The notes beneath the pieces are model-generated. The model saw only the letters and a program-made list of their open reading frames with translations. It did not search any database and was not told the origin of the DNA. Position numbers and translations under genes: made by a program. A stretch of DNA of 64,000 bases from Candidatus Fredericiella danica (lineage in GTDB: Bacteria > Chloroflexota > Anaerolineae > Caldilineales > Caldilineaceae), in contig JADJPH010000020.1 in assembly GCA_016713335.1 (NCBI GenBank), positions 1 to 64,000 on the forward strand, in the 5' to 3' direction. Shown one piece after another: positions 37,509-46,445 of the stretch. Position 1 is the first letter of the stretch; each line of letters starts with the position of its first letter.

Positions 37509-40178
37509 ATGCTGACACGCAATCGGCTCATCGGCTTTGTGCTGGTGGCTGCACTTCTCCTGGCTGCCGCGCCCGCGGTCTTTGCGGCGTTCAGCCCTGA
37601 GGTCTTCGCCATCAATCAGCCGGTCATAGACAATATGGTGCGGGTGACCCGCGCCACGACCGATGGACCCGGTTGGCTGGTGATCCATGCCGACGATGGC
37701 GGCAAGCCGGGACCGATCATCGGCCATGCGGCGCTGCCGAGTGGCATCAATGCCAACGTCTACGTGACGGTGGATCCGGCCGGGGTCACCGACGTGCTCT
37801 ATGCCATGTTGCATACAGATGCGGACAAGGTCGGAGAGTTTGAGTACCCAGAGGGCGACGACGCGCCGGTCATGCAGGGCGACAAGATCGTCATGCAGAA
37901 GTTTGAAGTTACCGGCATTGAGACCACGGTCGTCAACCAGATTGCCCAGGAAGAGGGGCTCACGACCCTGGTAAGTGCGATTGAGGCAGCCGGTCTGACG
38001 GACACACTGCGCAAGGAAGCCGCCGTCACGATCTTTGCCCCAAGCGACGCTGCGTTTGCCGCACTCCCAAAGGCCGATCTGGATGCGTTGCTGGCGGATC
38101 CTGCGCAGCTCGCCGACGTGTTGGCCTATCATGTCCTGCCGGTTTCCCTACCAGCAGCCGATTTGGAGACCGGTGAACAGACATCGCTACAGGGCAGTCC
38201 CTTGCTGATTGACGTGAACAACGGCGCCGTGACAGTCAATGGCGCCGCTGTGATCACGCCGGATGTCGCTGCCGCCAACGGGATCGTGCACATTATTGAT
38301 ACTGTGCTCATGCCGCCCCCGCCGGTCACCGAGGACGCAGAAGCGGCAGCCCCTGAAGTTGCGCCCAATCTGGTCGATACAGCGGCAGCGGCCGGTTCGT
38401 TCACAACTCTTTTGAAGGCAGTTGAAGCCGCCGGGTTGACGGATGCCCTGGCCGGTGCAGACCCGCTCACGGTCTTTGCCCCAAGCGACGACGCCTTTGC
38501 GGCGTTGCCAAAGGAAACGTTGGACGCGCTGCTCGCCGATCCCGAGGCGCTGGCCGAGGTGCTCAAGTATCACATTTTACCGGGCACCGTGATGGCCGCC
38601 GATGTTGTGGACGGGATGAGCGCCGCCTCCCTGAGTGGCCAGCCATTGACGTTTGCCGCTCAGAATGGTGGCATTACCGTGAATGGCGCCAAGATCGTGA
38701 CGCCTGATGTCACCGCCGGCAACGGTGTCATTCATGTGATCGATCAAGTGCTGATGCCGCCAGCCGCTACACCCGAAGCCACCACCGTTGAGACGGCCAC
38801 CGCAGCCGCGCCGGCTGATACGATCGCAGCGGTAGCAGCAAAGTCGGGTCAGTTCAAGACCTTACTCGCCGCGGCTGAGGCTGCGGGACTGGCGGATGCA
38901 CTCAACGGCTCTGGGCCGCTGACCGTTTTTGCGCCGACTGACGAAGCCTTTGCGGCACTGCCACCTGACCTGCTGGATGCGCTTCTGAAGAACCCGGCAG
39001 CGCTCAAAGATTTGCTGCTCTATCATGTGGTGCTGGATAAACTGCCCGCGGCGGATCTGCCGGCCGCCGGGATCGCCACCAACGCACAGGGCAACCTGCT
39101 GGTATTCACCACCGGTGATGACAAGATCTTCGTCAACGGCGCTGAGATTCTTCAGCCTGACATCGAAGCCGGCAATGGTCTGATTCACGTCATTGATGAG
39201 GTGCTGTTGCCGCCGCCGAGCACAGGCGAAGAAGCGGCGGTGGCGTCGCCTGCACCTGCGCCGACGGACACGCCGACGCCTGCGCCGACCAATACACCGA
39301 CGCCGGTCCCACGCCGGTCCCGCCGACCAACACGCCGACGCCCCGCCGACCAATAACCGACGCCGGTCCCGCCGACCAACACGCCGACGCCTGCGCCGCC
39401 CAATACACCGACGCCGGTCCCGCCGACCAACACGCCACGCCGGCCCAACACGCGCCGACCAACACGCCGACGCCGGTCCGCCGACCAACACGCCGACGCC
39501 AAGCCGACGAACACGCCGACCCCGGTCCCGCCGACCAACACGCCAACGCCAAGCCGACGAACACGCCGACCCCGGTCCCGCCGACCAATACGCCGACGCC
39601 GAAGCCGACGAACACGCCGACCCCGGTCCCGCCGACCAATACGCCGACGCCGAAGCCGACGAACACGCCGACCCCGGTCCCGCCGACCAATACACCGACG
39701 CCGAAGCCGACGAATACGCCGACCCCGGTCCCGCCGACCAATACGCCGACGCCAAAGCCGACAAATACACCGACCCCGGTCCCACCGACGAACACGCCGA
39801 CTGTTGCCCCAGCGGCCGTTGTGACCGAGGCCACGACGGAAGCAACGCCCGAGGCGACTGTGGAAATGACCGCCGTAGCAACGCCCGAAGCGACTGCCGA
39901 GGCGACTATGGAAATGACCGCCGAAGCGACTGCCGAGGCGACTGTGGAAGTGACCGCCGAAGCAACGCCCGAAGCGACTGCCGAAGCGACTATGGAAATG
40001 ACTGCCGAAGCAACGCCCGAAGCGACTGCCGAAGCGACTATGGAAATGACTGCCGAAGCAACGCCTGAGGTGAACCCAGATGAACTGCCCACCTCCGGTG
40101 GTGAGTTCTCCGGGTGGCAACACGACCTTGCTCCTGGTGGCTGGCGTGCTGGCGCTGCTCGTGGTGGCGCATATGTGA
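37509..40178 (+). CDS. Surface protein with three fasciclin domains, PT/EAT repeats and LPTSG-like tail
   Basis: A signal peptide (LIGFVLVAALLLAAAPAVFA) leads to an N-terminal domain of about 110 residues (FAINQPVIDNMVRVTRATTD), then three FAS1 domains (about residues 145-275, 290-420 and 440-565). Each FAS1 has FAPSDAAFAALP/FAPTDEAFAALP and an end like GIVHIIDTVLMPP. A Pro-Thr repeat follows, then an EATPEAT/MEMT repeat, and last ELPTSGGE plus a hydrophobic helix (LLLVAGVLALLVVA), like a sorting signal. Frame changes near 39315-39500 and 40112 are needed to join these; the final frame stops at 40178. FAS1 proteins mediate adhesion. It is flanked by a strong terminator. Confidence 0.82.
39277..39802 (+). 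repeat. In-gene PT-rich tandem repeat, 51-bp period
   Basis: From about 39490 the unit is 51 bp, encoding the 17 residues PTPKPTNTPTPVPPTNT. Six copies can be counted; the last four are full length and the first two lack one base each (AAG for AAAG). The upstream part (39277-39490) is a shorter-period version of the same motif (CCGACGCCGGTCCCGCCGA). It is a coding linker of the fasciclin protein, not a CRISPR. Confidence 0.85.
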
Positions 40179-40237
40179 CGCGACGGCGCCCCGTCTAGCA
40201 TCACAACCAACCGGGCACGATGCCCGACCGTGATCAA

Positions 40238-40277
40238 AGAGGAGGAATGTGCACGCTGCGCATTCCTCCTCTTTTTT
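40238..40277 (+). terminator. Rho-independent terminator of the fasciclin gene
   Basis: AGAGGAGGAATG (40238-40249) pairs with CATTCCTCCTCT (40261-40272) across an 11-base loop, followed by TTTTT to 40277. A perfect 12-bp stem with a T tail, about 60 bp after the stop. Confidence 0.9.
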
Positions 40278-40338
40278 GCAGGCCGTTGCCCGCAGCGTGA
40301 ACATGGCATCAAGCCACTTTAACGGCGCGGTTGTGGTG

Positions 40339-41502
40339 TCACCAGGTCGCAGCAGTGTATTCGGCGACGTGTTGCGTGGCAATGGATTGCCAGCTAAATT
40401 CCAGGCTTTTTGTCCGAGCATTGCTGCGCAACTGCTCGGCGAGTTGAGGATCTTGGGCGATTCGCAACACCGCGCCGGCGGCTGCGGCATCATCTTCCGG
40501 CGTGATATAGAGGAGATCCCGTGCGTCGACCAGTTCCGGCAACGGTTCCTCAGGGGTGGTGGTGACAATGGCACACCCGTTGGCCAATCCCGCCATCAAG
40601 GTGCCCCGGCGCAGACTGGCGCCATCTGTATAGGGCATCAGGAGGACATCGCAGGCGTTCAAGTCAGCCGCCACTTCCGCATCTTCCTGGTGACCGGTCC
40701 ACTGCACCCTCTGATCCAGATGGCAGGTGTGGATCAGTTGTTTGACTTCTTGGAGATACGCATAGTTTGTCGCATCGCTCGCACCGACCTGTTCCCCAAT
40801 CATCAGCAGGTGCACGTTCGGGCGCGCCTGCGCCAGACGCTGGAGGGTTCTGATGAGCATGAGACCGCCCTTGCTCCGGTTGAGAAACCCGAAGTAGGCG
40901 ACCACCAGCTCTGACTCACTGTAGCCGCGCAGGCGGCGGCGCGCGAGCCGCTCGGCTGTGCTGAGCGTAACGCCCTGGATGTTGCTCCCAATCGGGATAC
41001 GGACTGCATATTCTTCCTGACCGGCCAGCGCGCGCCGGTCTGCTTCATTGGTGACGATCACCAGGTTGGCATCGTGCGCGGCGCGCGTGGTCACCCAGGT
41101 CCGCGCCGCATGTCCGGCCTTCGGGAACAAATAGGGGACGCGCAGATCGTGGTAGGTCCAGGCGACCTGTAGCCCCTGCCGGCGCCACCACCAGGGGGCA
41201 AAATTGATCGCCGGGTGCATGGCGTAGGCCGCGGTCTGATACTGGACATGCAGCCAGTCGACATCCAGGGTGCGCGCCAGATTGGCGATGACGCCCCACG
41301 CCGACCAGTCCCAGCGGCGAATGCTCGGCATGACACGAATCTGGGAAAGCGTCGCCGCGGCGCCTTGCGACGCGGCCCGCTCACTGGTCAGCACGCTGAC
41401 CTGCAAGTTGCTCGCTATCAGCGCCTTTGCCAACTCCTGTGTATACGCCCCAACGCCACCCGGCATCGGCGGGTATTCACCCGTAATGAACATGATATGC
41501 AT
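40339..41502 (-). CDS. Family-4 glycosyltransferase
   Basis: 387 residues, intact. The start MHIMFITGEYPPMPGGVGAYT is the typical GT4 acceptor-side loop. IPIGSNIQGV leads to the second domain, with VVAYFGFLNRSKGGLMLIRT, HLLMIGEQVG and DVLLMPYTDGASLRRGTLMAGLANG in place of the usual EGFGL-type motif, then EPLPELVDARDLLYITPED. The GASLRRGT variant occurs in a subgroup of GT4 enzymes. Last gene of the minus-strand glycan run that begins at 49949. Confidence 0.85.
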   Translation of the reverse strand: MHIMFITGEYPPMPGGVGAYTQELAKALIASNLQVSVLTSERAASQGAAATLSQIRVMPSIRRWDWSAWGVIANLARTLDVDWLHVQYQTAAYAMHPAINFAPWWWRRQGLQVAWTYHDLRVPYLFPKAGHAARTWVTTRAAHDANLVIVTNEADRRALAGQEEYAVRIPIGSNIQGVTLSTAERLARRRLRGYSESELVVAYFGFLNRSKGGLMLIRTLQRLAQARPNVHLLMIGEQVGASDATNYAYLQEVKQLIHTCHLDQRVQWTGHQEDAEVAADLNACDVLLMPYTDGASLRRGTLMAGLANGCAIVTTTPEEPLPELVDARDLLYITPEDDAAAAGAVLRIAQDPQLAEQLRSNARTKSLEFSWQSIATQHVAEYTAATW

Positions 41503-41562
41503 CAGTTTTGTCGCCTCATGAAGAAGACCCGCGTCTGACCCCAGGGTTGGTATGGACTGGTT

Positions 41563-42498
41563 TCATGCTTCCAGATGCCTACCAAAGGTGTAGCCGCGGT
41601 AGTTTTCTTCGATGAACCCATGTTGCGCGAGCAGATTCATTGCCGCCGATGCATTCAGCTTTAGGTGTAGAACGACCTGTGCCAGCCCTTGCTGTGCGGC
41701 ATCGTTGAGTATTCGTCTGAGCAGCCACCGCCCGACGCGTTGATTGCGCCATCTTTCTTCCACCTCCCAATGGGCCAGATAGCCGATTGGAACCAGCGCG
41801 TCACCCTCGGCGACTCTGCGCTGCACCAGACGTGCTTCGGCGATCAACTCGGTGCGGCGGTAGAAGACCTGATAGCGCCGCTCGGCAATGGCGCCACGGA
41901 ATGCGAGACTTAGCCCGCCCTGGGGCACCACTTCCTCCAGGGGCGTTCCCAACGGACACTGCATGCAATAATACCGATCCGTAAAGGTGAATCCACGGTT
42001 TGTGAGCAGGCGGACATGTTCAGACCAGTCCCCAGGCAGGATGCCTGCGCCTGCCTGGAAGGAGGGATAACCGGTGCTGATGTGAAACGCCTTGACCTCG
42101 ACGACGCGGTTGCGGCGCCAGAAAGCTTCCGCCGCATCCCACAGCGCGTATGCCACCTCATCGACCAACTCCTGCCGTTGGGGCAACACGGCAAATCGCA
42201 CCAGCCCAATCGGTTTGTAGTCAGGCAGATCCTGGTTGTCGTGATCTTGGCCGGCGGCTACGTCGAGGAGACCGGCCAACGAACCTGCGCGCCATGCGCC
42301 CAATACAGCCCGCTGCTGCCAGCGCACCGGCAGCAGTGTGGATGGTTGCGGAGAGAAGAGTTGCTCGTTCAGCTCGCCTTCGTCCATGGCGGCGCTATAG
42401 GCTGCGTTTGCCAACTGGCGATTGATGAGCTCAGACGCCGCCTGACCATCACTCTGATTCAGATCACGAATGATCAGGCTGGGCGCAAACGGCATCAT
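41563..42498 (-). CDS. GNAT-family acetyltransferase
   Basis: 311 residues, intact. Two GNAT-like halves are suggested. The N-terminal half has LAGLLDVAAGQDHDNQDL and GLVRFAVLPQ. The C-terminal half has the acetyl-CoA loop EVEERWRNQRVGRWLLRRIL (R-x2-R/Q-x-G-x-G/R), VVLHLKLNASAAMNLLAQHGF and the closing FIEENYRGYTFGR. The substrate is unknown. It overlaps the next gene downstream in reading order by four bases, which argues for coupling. Confidence 0.8.
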   Translation of the reverse strand: MMPFAPSLIIRDLNQSDGQAASELINRQLANAAYSAAMDEGELNEQLFSPQPSTLLPVRWQQRAVLGAWRAGSLAGLLDVAAGQDHDNQDLPDYKPIGLVRFAVLPQRQELVDEVAYALWDAAEAFWRRNRVVEVKAFHISTGYPSFQAGAGILPGDWSEHVRLLTNRGFTFTDRYYCMQCPLGTPLEEVVPQGGLSLAFRGAIAERRYQVFYRRTELIAEARLVQRRVAEGDALVPIGYLAHWEVEERWRNQRVGRWLLRRILNDAAQQGLAQVVLHLKLNASAAMNLLAQHGFIEENYRGYTFGRHLEA

Positions 42499-42948
42499 GA
42501 TGGTTGATAATGCCGGATCGCGGCCTGTAATGTTTCCAGTAACATCGCCTGGTCTTCGACTGCCGGTAGGGTCAGTGACTCGACGGCATCCAGGTCAAGC
42601 AGATCTTGCGAGGTGCGAGGATGATAAAAGAGCACGAGATTGGGCAGCAAGCGCCCCCCCGTGTGCACGTTGATGAGTTGGCGAAGTTCCACCTGTCGCA
42701 CCCCCTGCAGCGGACGCCGCAAGCGGAGCGCACGTTCGTCAGCCTCGACACGGCTCAGCATATTGAGGATGGCCCAGGCCGTCGCCGCAAGCGCAATCAG
42801 AAAAAAGACAACGGCAACGGGATCGAACTGGCCGTTGATCTGCCATGCCAGGATGATCGCACAGACGGCCGGAATCGCGGCAAATAGGAAGTAGCGCTTG
42901 TGGTTGGTATTGGGTCACGCTGCCGGAATGTTCAGAGCTTTCGTTCAT
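42495..42948 (-). CDS. Small membrane protein of unknown function, one frameshift
   Basis: Starts MNESSEHSGSVTQYQ at 42948. After a frame change near 42905 it reads RYFLFAAIPAVCAIILAWQI and VAVVFFLIALAATAWAILNM, two membrane helices forming a hairpin. A soluble tail of about 85 residues follows (VELRQLINVHTGGRLLPNLV, LLDLDAVESLTLPAV), resembling a small PH-like or YcxB-like domain. The total is about 150 residues. I do not recognise a named family. It sits between lysE and the acetyltransferase gene and overlaps the latter by four bases. Confidence 0.6.
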
Positions 42949-42962
42949 GACGTTGCACTCGT

Positions 42963-43583
42963 TCAGGCAAGGAATAGGGTGAGCACGCTCCACAACAGTA
43001 GACCGCCAAAGAGGCACAACAGGGCGCCGCTGAGCATGAGCAGGCGCTGATACCAGAGATCATTCAAGTAGCGGCGCCCGCCGGCAACGCCAAAGGCCAC
43101 CGCGATTTTACCACCCACCAGGAGCACGTAGAAGCCGGCCAGAAACGCGGCGGCATTCAGCGGACTGATGCGCCAGGCATGCGTCAAAGTCGGGCTGCCG
43201 ACGGCGATCCAAAAAAGCCAGGGGTGGGGACTGAGCAGATTCACCAGCATGCCATGCCACAGATCGACGTTTGCCGTAGCCGGCTCACCACCCAGCGCTT
43301 GCAGCGTGGCGCCTTTGGCGCTCCGCATGGTTTCGACCCCGAGATAGATGAGAAACAAACCACCGATCACGGTCAACGCCATTTCCAACCAGGGGGGCAT
43401 GGCATTGAACAAGAGCAGGGTGATGACAATGATGGGCAGATCGCTCAATAGCGGGGCGATCGCCACGCGTGCCCCCGCTGCAAAACCACGCGACAACGTC
43501 CGCGTGACGACAAGTGTCAGCAGGGGACCCGGCGTAATGCCCGCACTCAGGCCCAGGCTGAGCCCCGCCAATAGACTCGTCAT
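42963..43583 (-). CDS. LysE/RhtB-family translocator
   Basis: 206 residues from the ATG at 43583 (MTSLLAGLSLGLSAGITPGPLLTLVVTR is the family opening, with the GxTPGP motif). Six hydrophobic helices follow, with LLVNLLSPHPWLFWIAVGSP in the centre, the conserved N-P-H-W segment. It would export amino acids or related small molecules. The ATG overlaps the stop of the glycosyltransferase gene (ATGA), so it is translated from the same message. A longer start at 43736 would run through that gene and is rejected. A LysE within a glycan run is unexpected. Confidence 0.87.
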   Translation of the reverse strand: MTSLLAGLSLGLSAGITPGPLLTLVVTRTLSRGFAAGARVAIAPLLSDLPIIVITLLLFNAMPPWLEMALTVIGGLFLIYLGVETMRSAKGATLQALGGEPATANVDLWHGMLVNLLSPHPWLFWIAVGSPTLTHAWRISPLNAAAFLAGFYVLLVGGKIAVAFGVAGGRRYLNDLWYQRLLMLSGALLCLFGGLLLWSVLTLFLA

Positions 43584-44608
43584 CTTGACTCCTTGTGCGC
43601 TTGCTTCACCTGGGCGCCGGGCGCCAGGTGTCGATAGCGTGCAGGCACCTGCCACGGCGCCACCATAGGCTGCATCCACCGCCGCCAGTTTTCGACATCT
43701 TCGATCCGGCGCTGCACCTCGCGGCGTTTGCTCCACACGGTTGGTAGACCTGCCAGTCCGGCAAGCCGGCCCCGGAGCGAGGCGAGATCGCCGCGTTGGA
43801 TCACGCCATAGCCGACTGCCATGGCGTCATAACCGGCGATGAAGGGCAACCACAGCGCCAACCATGGTTCTGGCATGTTTTTTGCGATTAACCAGACCTT
43901 ATTTCTGCCCAACAGGAACCGTTTGCGCGGCGATGCATCACCGAACGTAGCGGAGTGGGCATGGAGGATACGCGCCTGCGGTTGATAAAGGCAACGCCAG
44001 CCGGCCAGCCGGGCGCGCCAGGCCAGGTCGACATCTTCCATATAGATAAAGTAGCTGGGGTCAAAGACGCCGACTTGCTCCAGCATGCGCTTTGAGTAGA
44101 GCGCTGAGCCTGCGCACGGACCGAAGATCTCGCGGACGGCGGTCTCCGCCGGGTCGTCCATCTCGCCCCCGCGCCAGTCCCAGGCGATGCCGGTCCAGTC
44201 CACGGCAATTCCCGCCGAGTCAATCGTGCCGGGGCGGCCCAGCGAGAGCATTTTCGCCGCCACCATCCCCACCCTCGGCGCAAGGTCTACCGTAGACACC
44301 AGCCTGGCAAGCCATTCCGGCTCCGGGACGGTGTCGTTGTTGAGCATGGCGACCCAGTCGGTGGTTGCCGCCGCAATCCCCTGGTTGCAGGCAACCGCAA
44401 AGCCTCTATTTTCCGTATTTCGGATCACGCGGAGGTGAAGCCCATACGCGCGGCTGCTCTCTTCCATCAGTTGAACTGAGTTGTCGGTAGAACCATTGTC
44501 GACGAAGATCAATTCGAAGTCGCGCAATGTTTGCTGGGCAAGGGCTGCCATGAGACCGGGCAGGTGTCGGTTTCCGTTCCAGTTAACGACGATGATACTG
44601 ACTTGCAT
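43580..44608 (-). CDS. Family-2 glycosyltransferase, rhamnosyltransferase-like
   Basis: 342 residues, intact. MQVSIIVVNWNGNRHLPGLM opens the GT2 domain; FVDNGSTDNSV, VAMLNNDTVPEPEWL (DXD equivalent) and YFIYMEDVDLAWRARLAGW (ED motif) follow. A C-terminal region (KRFLLGRNKVWLIAKNMPE) matches the wbbL/rhamnosyltransferase-like group. dTDP-rhamnose made via RfbD is the likely donor, but this is inference. It ends in a four-base overlap with lysE. Confidence 0.87.
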   Translation of the reverse strand: MQVSIIVVNWNGNRHLPGLMAALAQQTLRDFELIFVDNGSTDNSVQLMEESSRAYGLHLRVIRNTENRGFAVACNQGIAAATTDWVAMLNNDTVPEPEWLARLVSTVDLAPRVGMVAAKMLSLGRPGTIDSAGIAVDWTGIAWDWRGGEMDDPAETAVREIFGPCAGSALYSKRMLEQVGVFDPSYFIYMEDVDLAWRARLAGWRCLYQPQARILHAHSATFGDASPRKRFLLGRNKVWLIAKNMPEPWLALWLPFIAGYDAMAVGYGVIQRGDLASLRGRLAGLAGLPTVWSKRREVQRRIEDVENWRRWMQPMVAPWQVPARYRHLAPGAQVKQAHKESR

Positions 44609-44640
44609 GGTGATGGTCTCTCAATGGATGACAATGAGGG

Positions 44641-45763
44641 CTACTGCCCCACAAGATAGCGTTGTAACGTCGTCGCCAGTTGCGCCCGCAACACGTCCGC
44701 CGAGTAGAACGTGGCAACAGTGTCTCTGCCGGCGCGGGAAATCCGTTCCCAGAGAAATGGATCTTCATGTAGTGCGACGATGGCGCTGCCAAGCTCGGCG
44801 GCGGTGTCTGCGACCAGGATGTTGAAGCCCTGGGCGACGGGTAGCCCCTCCGCACCCAACCGGGTCGTCACGACCGGCACACCGTAGGCCATGCTGTCGA
44901 TCACTTTGTTTTTGATGCCGGCGCCGTAGCGTAGCGGCGCCGGCGCCACACGCACCTGTGCCATGATCGGCGTCAGATCAGCCATGTGTCCGGTGACAAA
45001 GACGTTGGCGTTTGCCAGTGCCTTGATCGAGGCCGGCGGAAACCCGCCCACCAGCCATACCGGCAGCCCCGGCAACTGCGCCCAGACGGTCGGCATCACC
45101 TCCCGCACCAGGTAACGCGCACTGTCGACGTTGGGGGCGTGCTGAAAGTTGCCGAGAAACAAAACGCCGCGGCGCAGTTCAAAGGGCGTCAGACGGGGGT
45201 GTAGCGGATGCATGCTGGGGATGACGTCGACCGACGCGTGCGGCAGCCACCGCTTTAGGATCCGGCGTTCGTCTTCACTGATTGCCCAGGTGTGCGTGGC
45301 GTGCCACGCTGCGCAGTTCGATTCGGAAAATATTTACAGCATGCGCCAGCAATACAGCATCGCGCTCACGCCAGGCGCGGCGTCCTTCGCGCAAATAGGC
45401 GAGGTCGACGGTGTCATAGATCGTGATGGGGCGTCCAGGCTTGCGCGGCACTACATCGAGCAAGTGCTCGGCCGCTTCAAAGCCGTTAAAGAGGATGGCG
45501 TCAAAGCGTGCGGCATTGGCCTGAAGCCAGGTCCGGCTCTCGACGACGGCCGGCGTCTCAATCCCAAGTGCGCGCAGCGCCTGCCAATCTTCGGCTAGCC
45601 GATCCTCGGCGCCTGGGGCGCTCGTGGCGCGCCACGGGACAAACGTGACCGAAAAGCCCAGTTCGATCATCAGGTGCATCAGCCGCACGATGCGCCGCGC
45701 CCCACCGTCGATTTCCGGTGAGGGCACATGGGCGCTGATAACCAGGATCTTTGCGCCCATCAA
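44641..45763 (-). CDS. Family-4 glycosyltransferase, one frameshift
   Basis: The N-terminus is KILVISAHVPSPEIDGGARRI, then a helical acceptor domain containing FDAILFNGFEAAEHLLDVVP and ITIYDTVDLAYLREGRRAW. The donor domain (GVLFLGNFQHAPNVDSARYL, VWLVGGFPPASIKAL, VAPLRYGAGIKNKVIDSMAYGVPVV) is in another frame, joined between 45275 and 45215. RYGAGIKNKVIDS is the GT4 nucleotide-sugar motif in the 'GxGxK' version. The total is about 370 residues. The start overlaps the stop of the coiled-coil gene by four bases. Confidence 0.84.
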
Positions 45764-46445
45764 GTGGCCTGCTGGGGTGGGGAATTGGCTTCGATTGCGG
45801 TCAGACGATGCTCCAATGTCCGGATCGCAGCGGCGAGCACCTGGTGCTCTTCGTGCAAGGCGAGGATGCGATCCCCATAGAGCCGGTTGATCGCCGCCTG
45901 GCGATCGGCTAATTGATTTACATAATACAGGGCGAGGCTGTGAAACGATGTTCGCAGCGGCCGTGTGACGCCGGCAAAGGCGCCTTTGCCCTCATCGTGC
46001 ATCGCCAATCTGAGTTCCAGTGCATCCAGTTGCATGGCCCCCTCCAACTCAGCCGACACCTCCGTCCAATCCGCATCGCCGGCGTCAACTGGCGCGCCGC
46101 CCCTCGCGCCATCGGGCGCGGCGGCGACGCCTGGGGGCGCCTCGTTAGGAGCACGCTGAGCAAGGTAACTGACCGACTTTCTCAGTTCGAGTTCCTGTGC
46201 CGCCAACTGGCGCGCCATCTCCTGCAACAACGCCAACAACATGTCATCCAGTTGAAAGGTGCGGGTTGCCAATGCGCCATAGTCAGGTTTTTGCCGCTGT
46301 GGGTCGAGGAGTTCCCGCGCGAGGCGTTGGCAAACTTTCGGATTGACTGGATGCTGGCGCCAAGATCGCTACGAGGAATCGATCCTTGGAGCAACGCCAA
46401 CTCAATATCTGTAAGGACCTGCTCGACTGTAATCGAACTTGTCAT
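45760..46445 (-). CDS. Hypothetical protein with coiled-coil C-terminus, one frameshift
   Basis: Starts at 46445 (MTSSITVEQVLTDIELALLQ) and needs one frame change near 46270. The second part (TFQLDDMLLALLQEMARQLAAQELELRKS) is helical. It ends with FHSLALYYVNQLADRQAAIN and VLAAAIRTLEHRLTAIEAN. The whole is about 228 residues, without signal or membrane segment. It overlaps a glycosyltransferase gene at each end by four bases, so it is made with them. Similar small helical proteins between glycosyltransferase genes may scaffold the enzymes or measure chain length, but this is a guess. I do not recognise the family. Confidence 0.6.

Noticed and set aside
39480..39802. Possible CRISPR array
   Set aside because: Units are contiguous without unique spacers, the period of 51 bp is a multiple of three and it encodes a regular linker; there are no cas genes.
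39193..40068. Long frames through the PT repeat on both strands (rich in Ala/Arg or Gly/Val)
   Set aside because: They arise from the 51-bp repeat read out of frame; the Pro/Thr frame continues the fasciclin protein.
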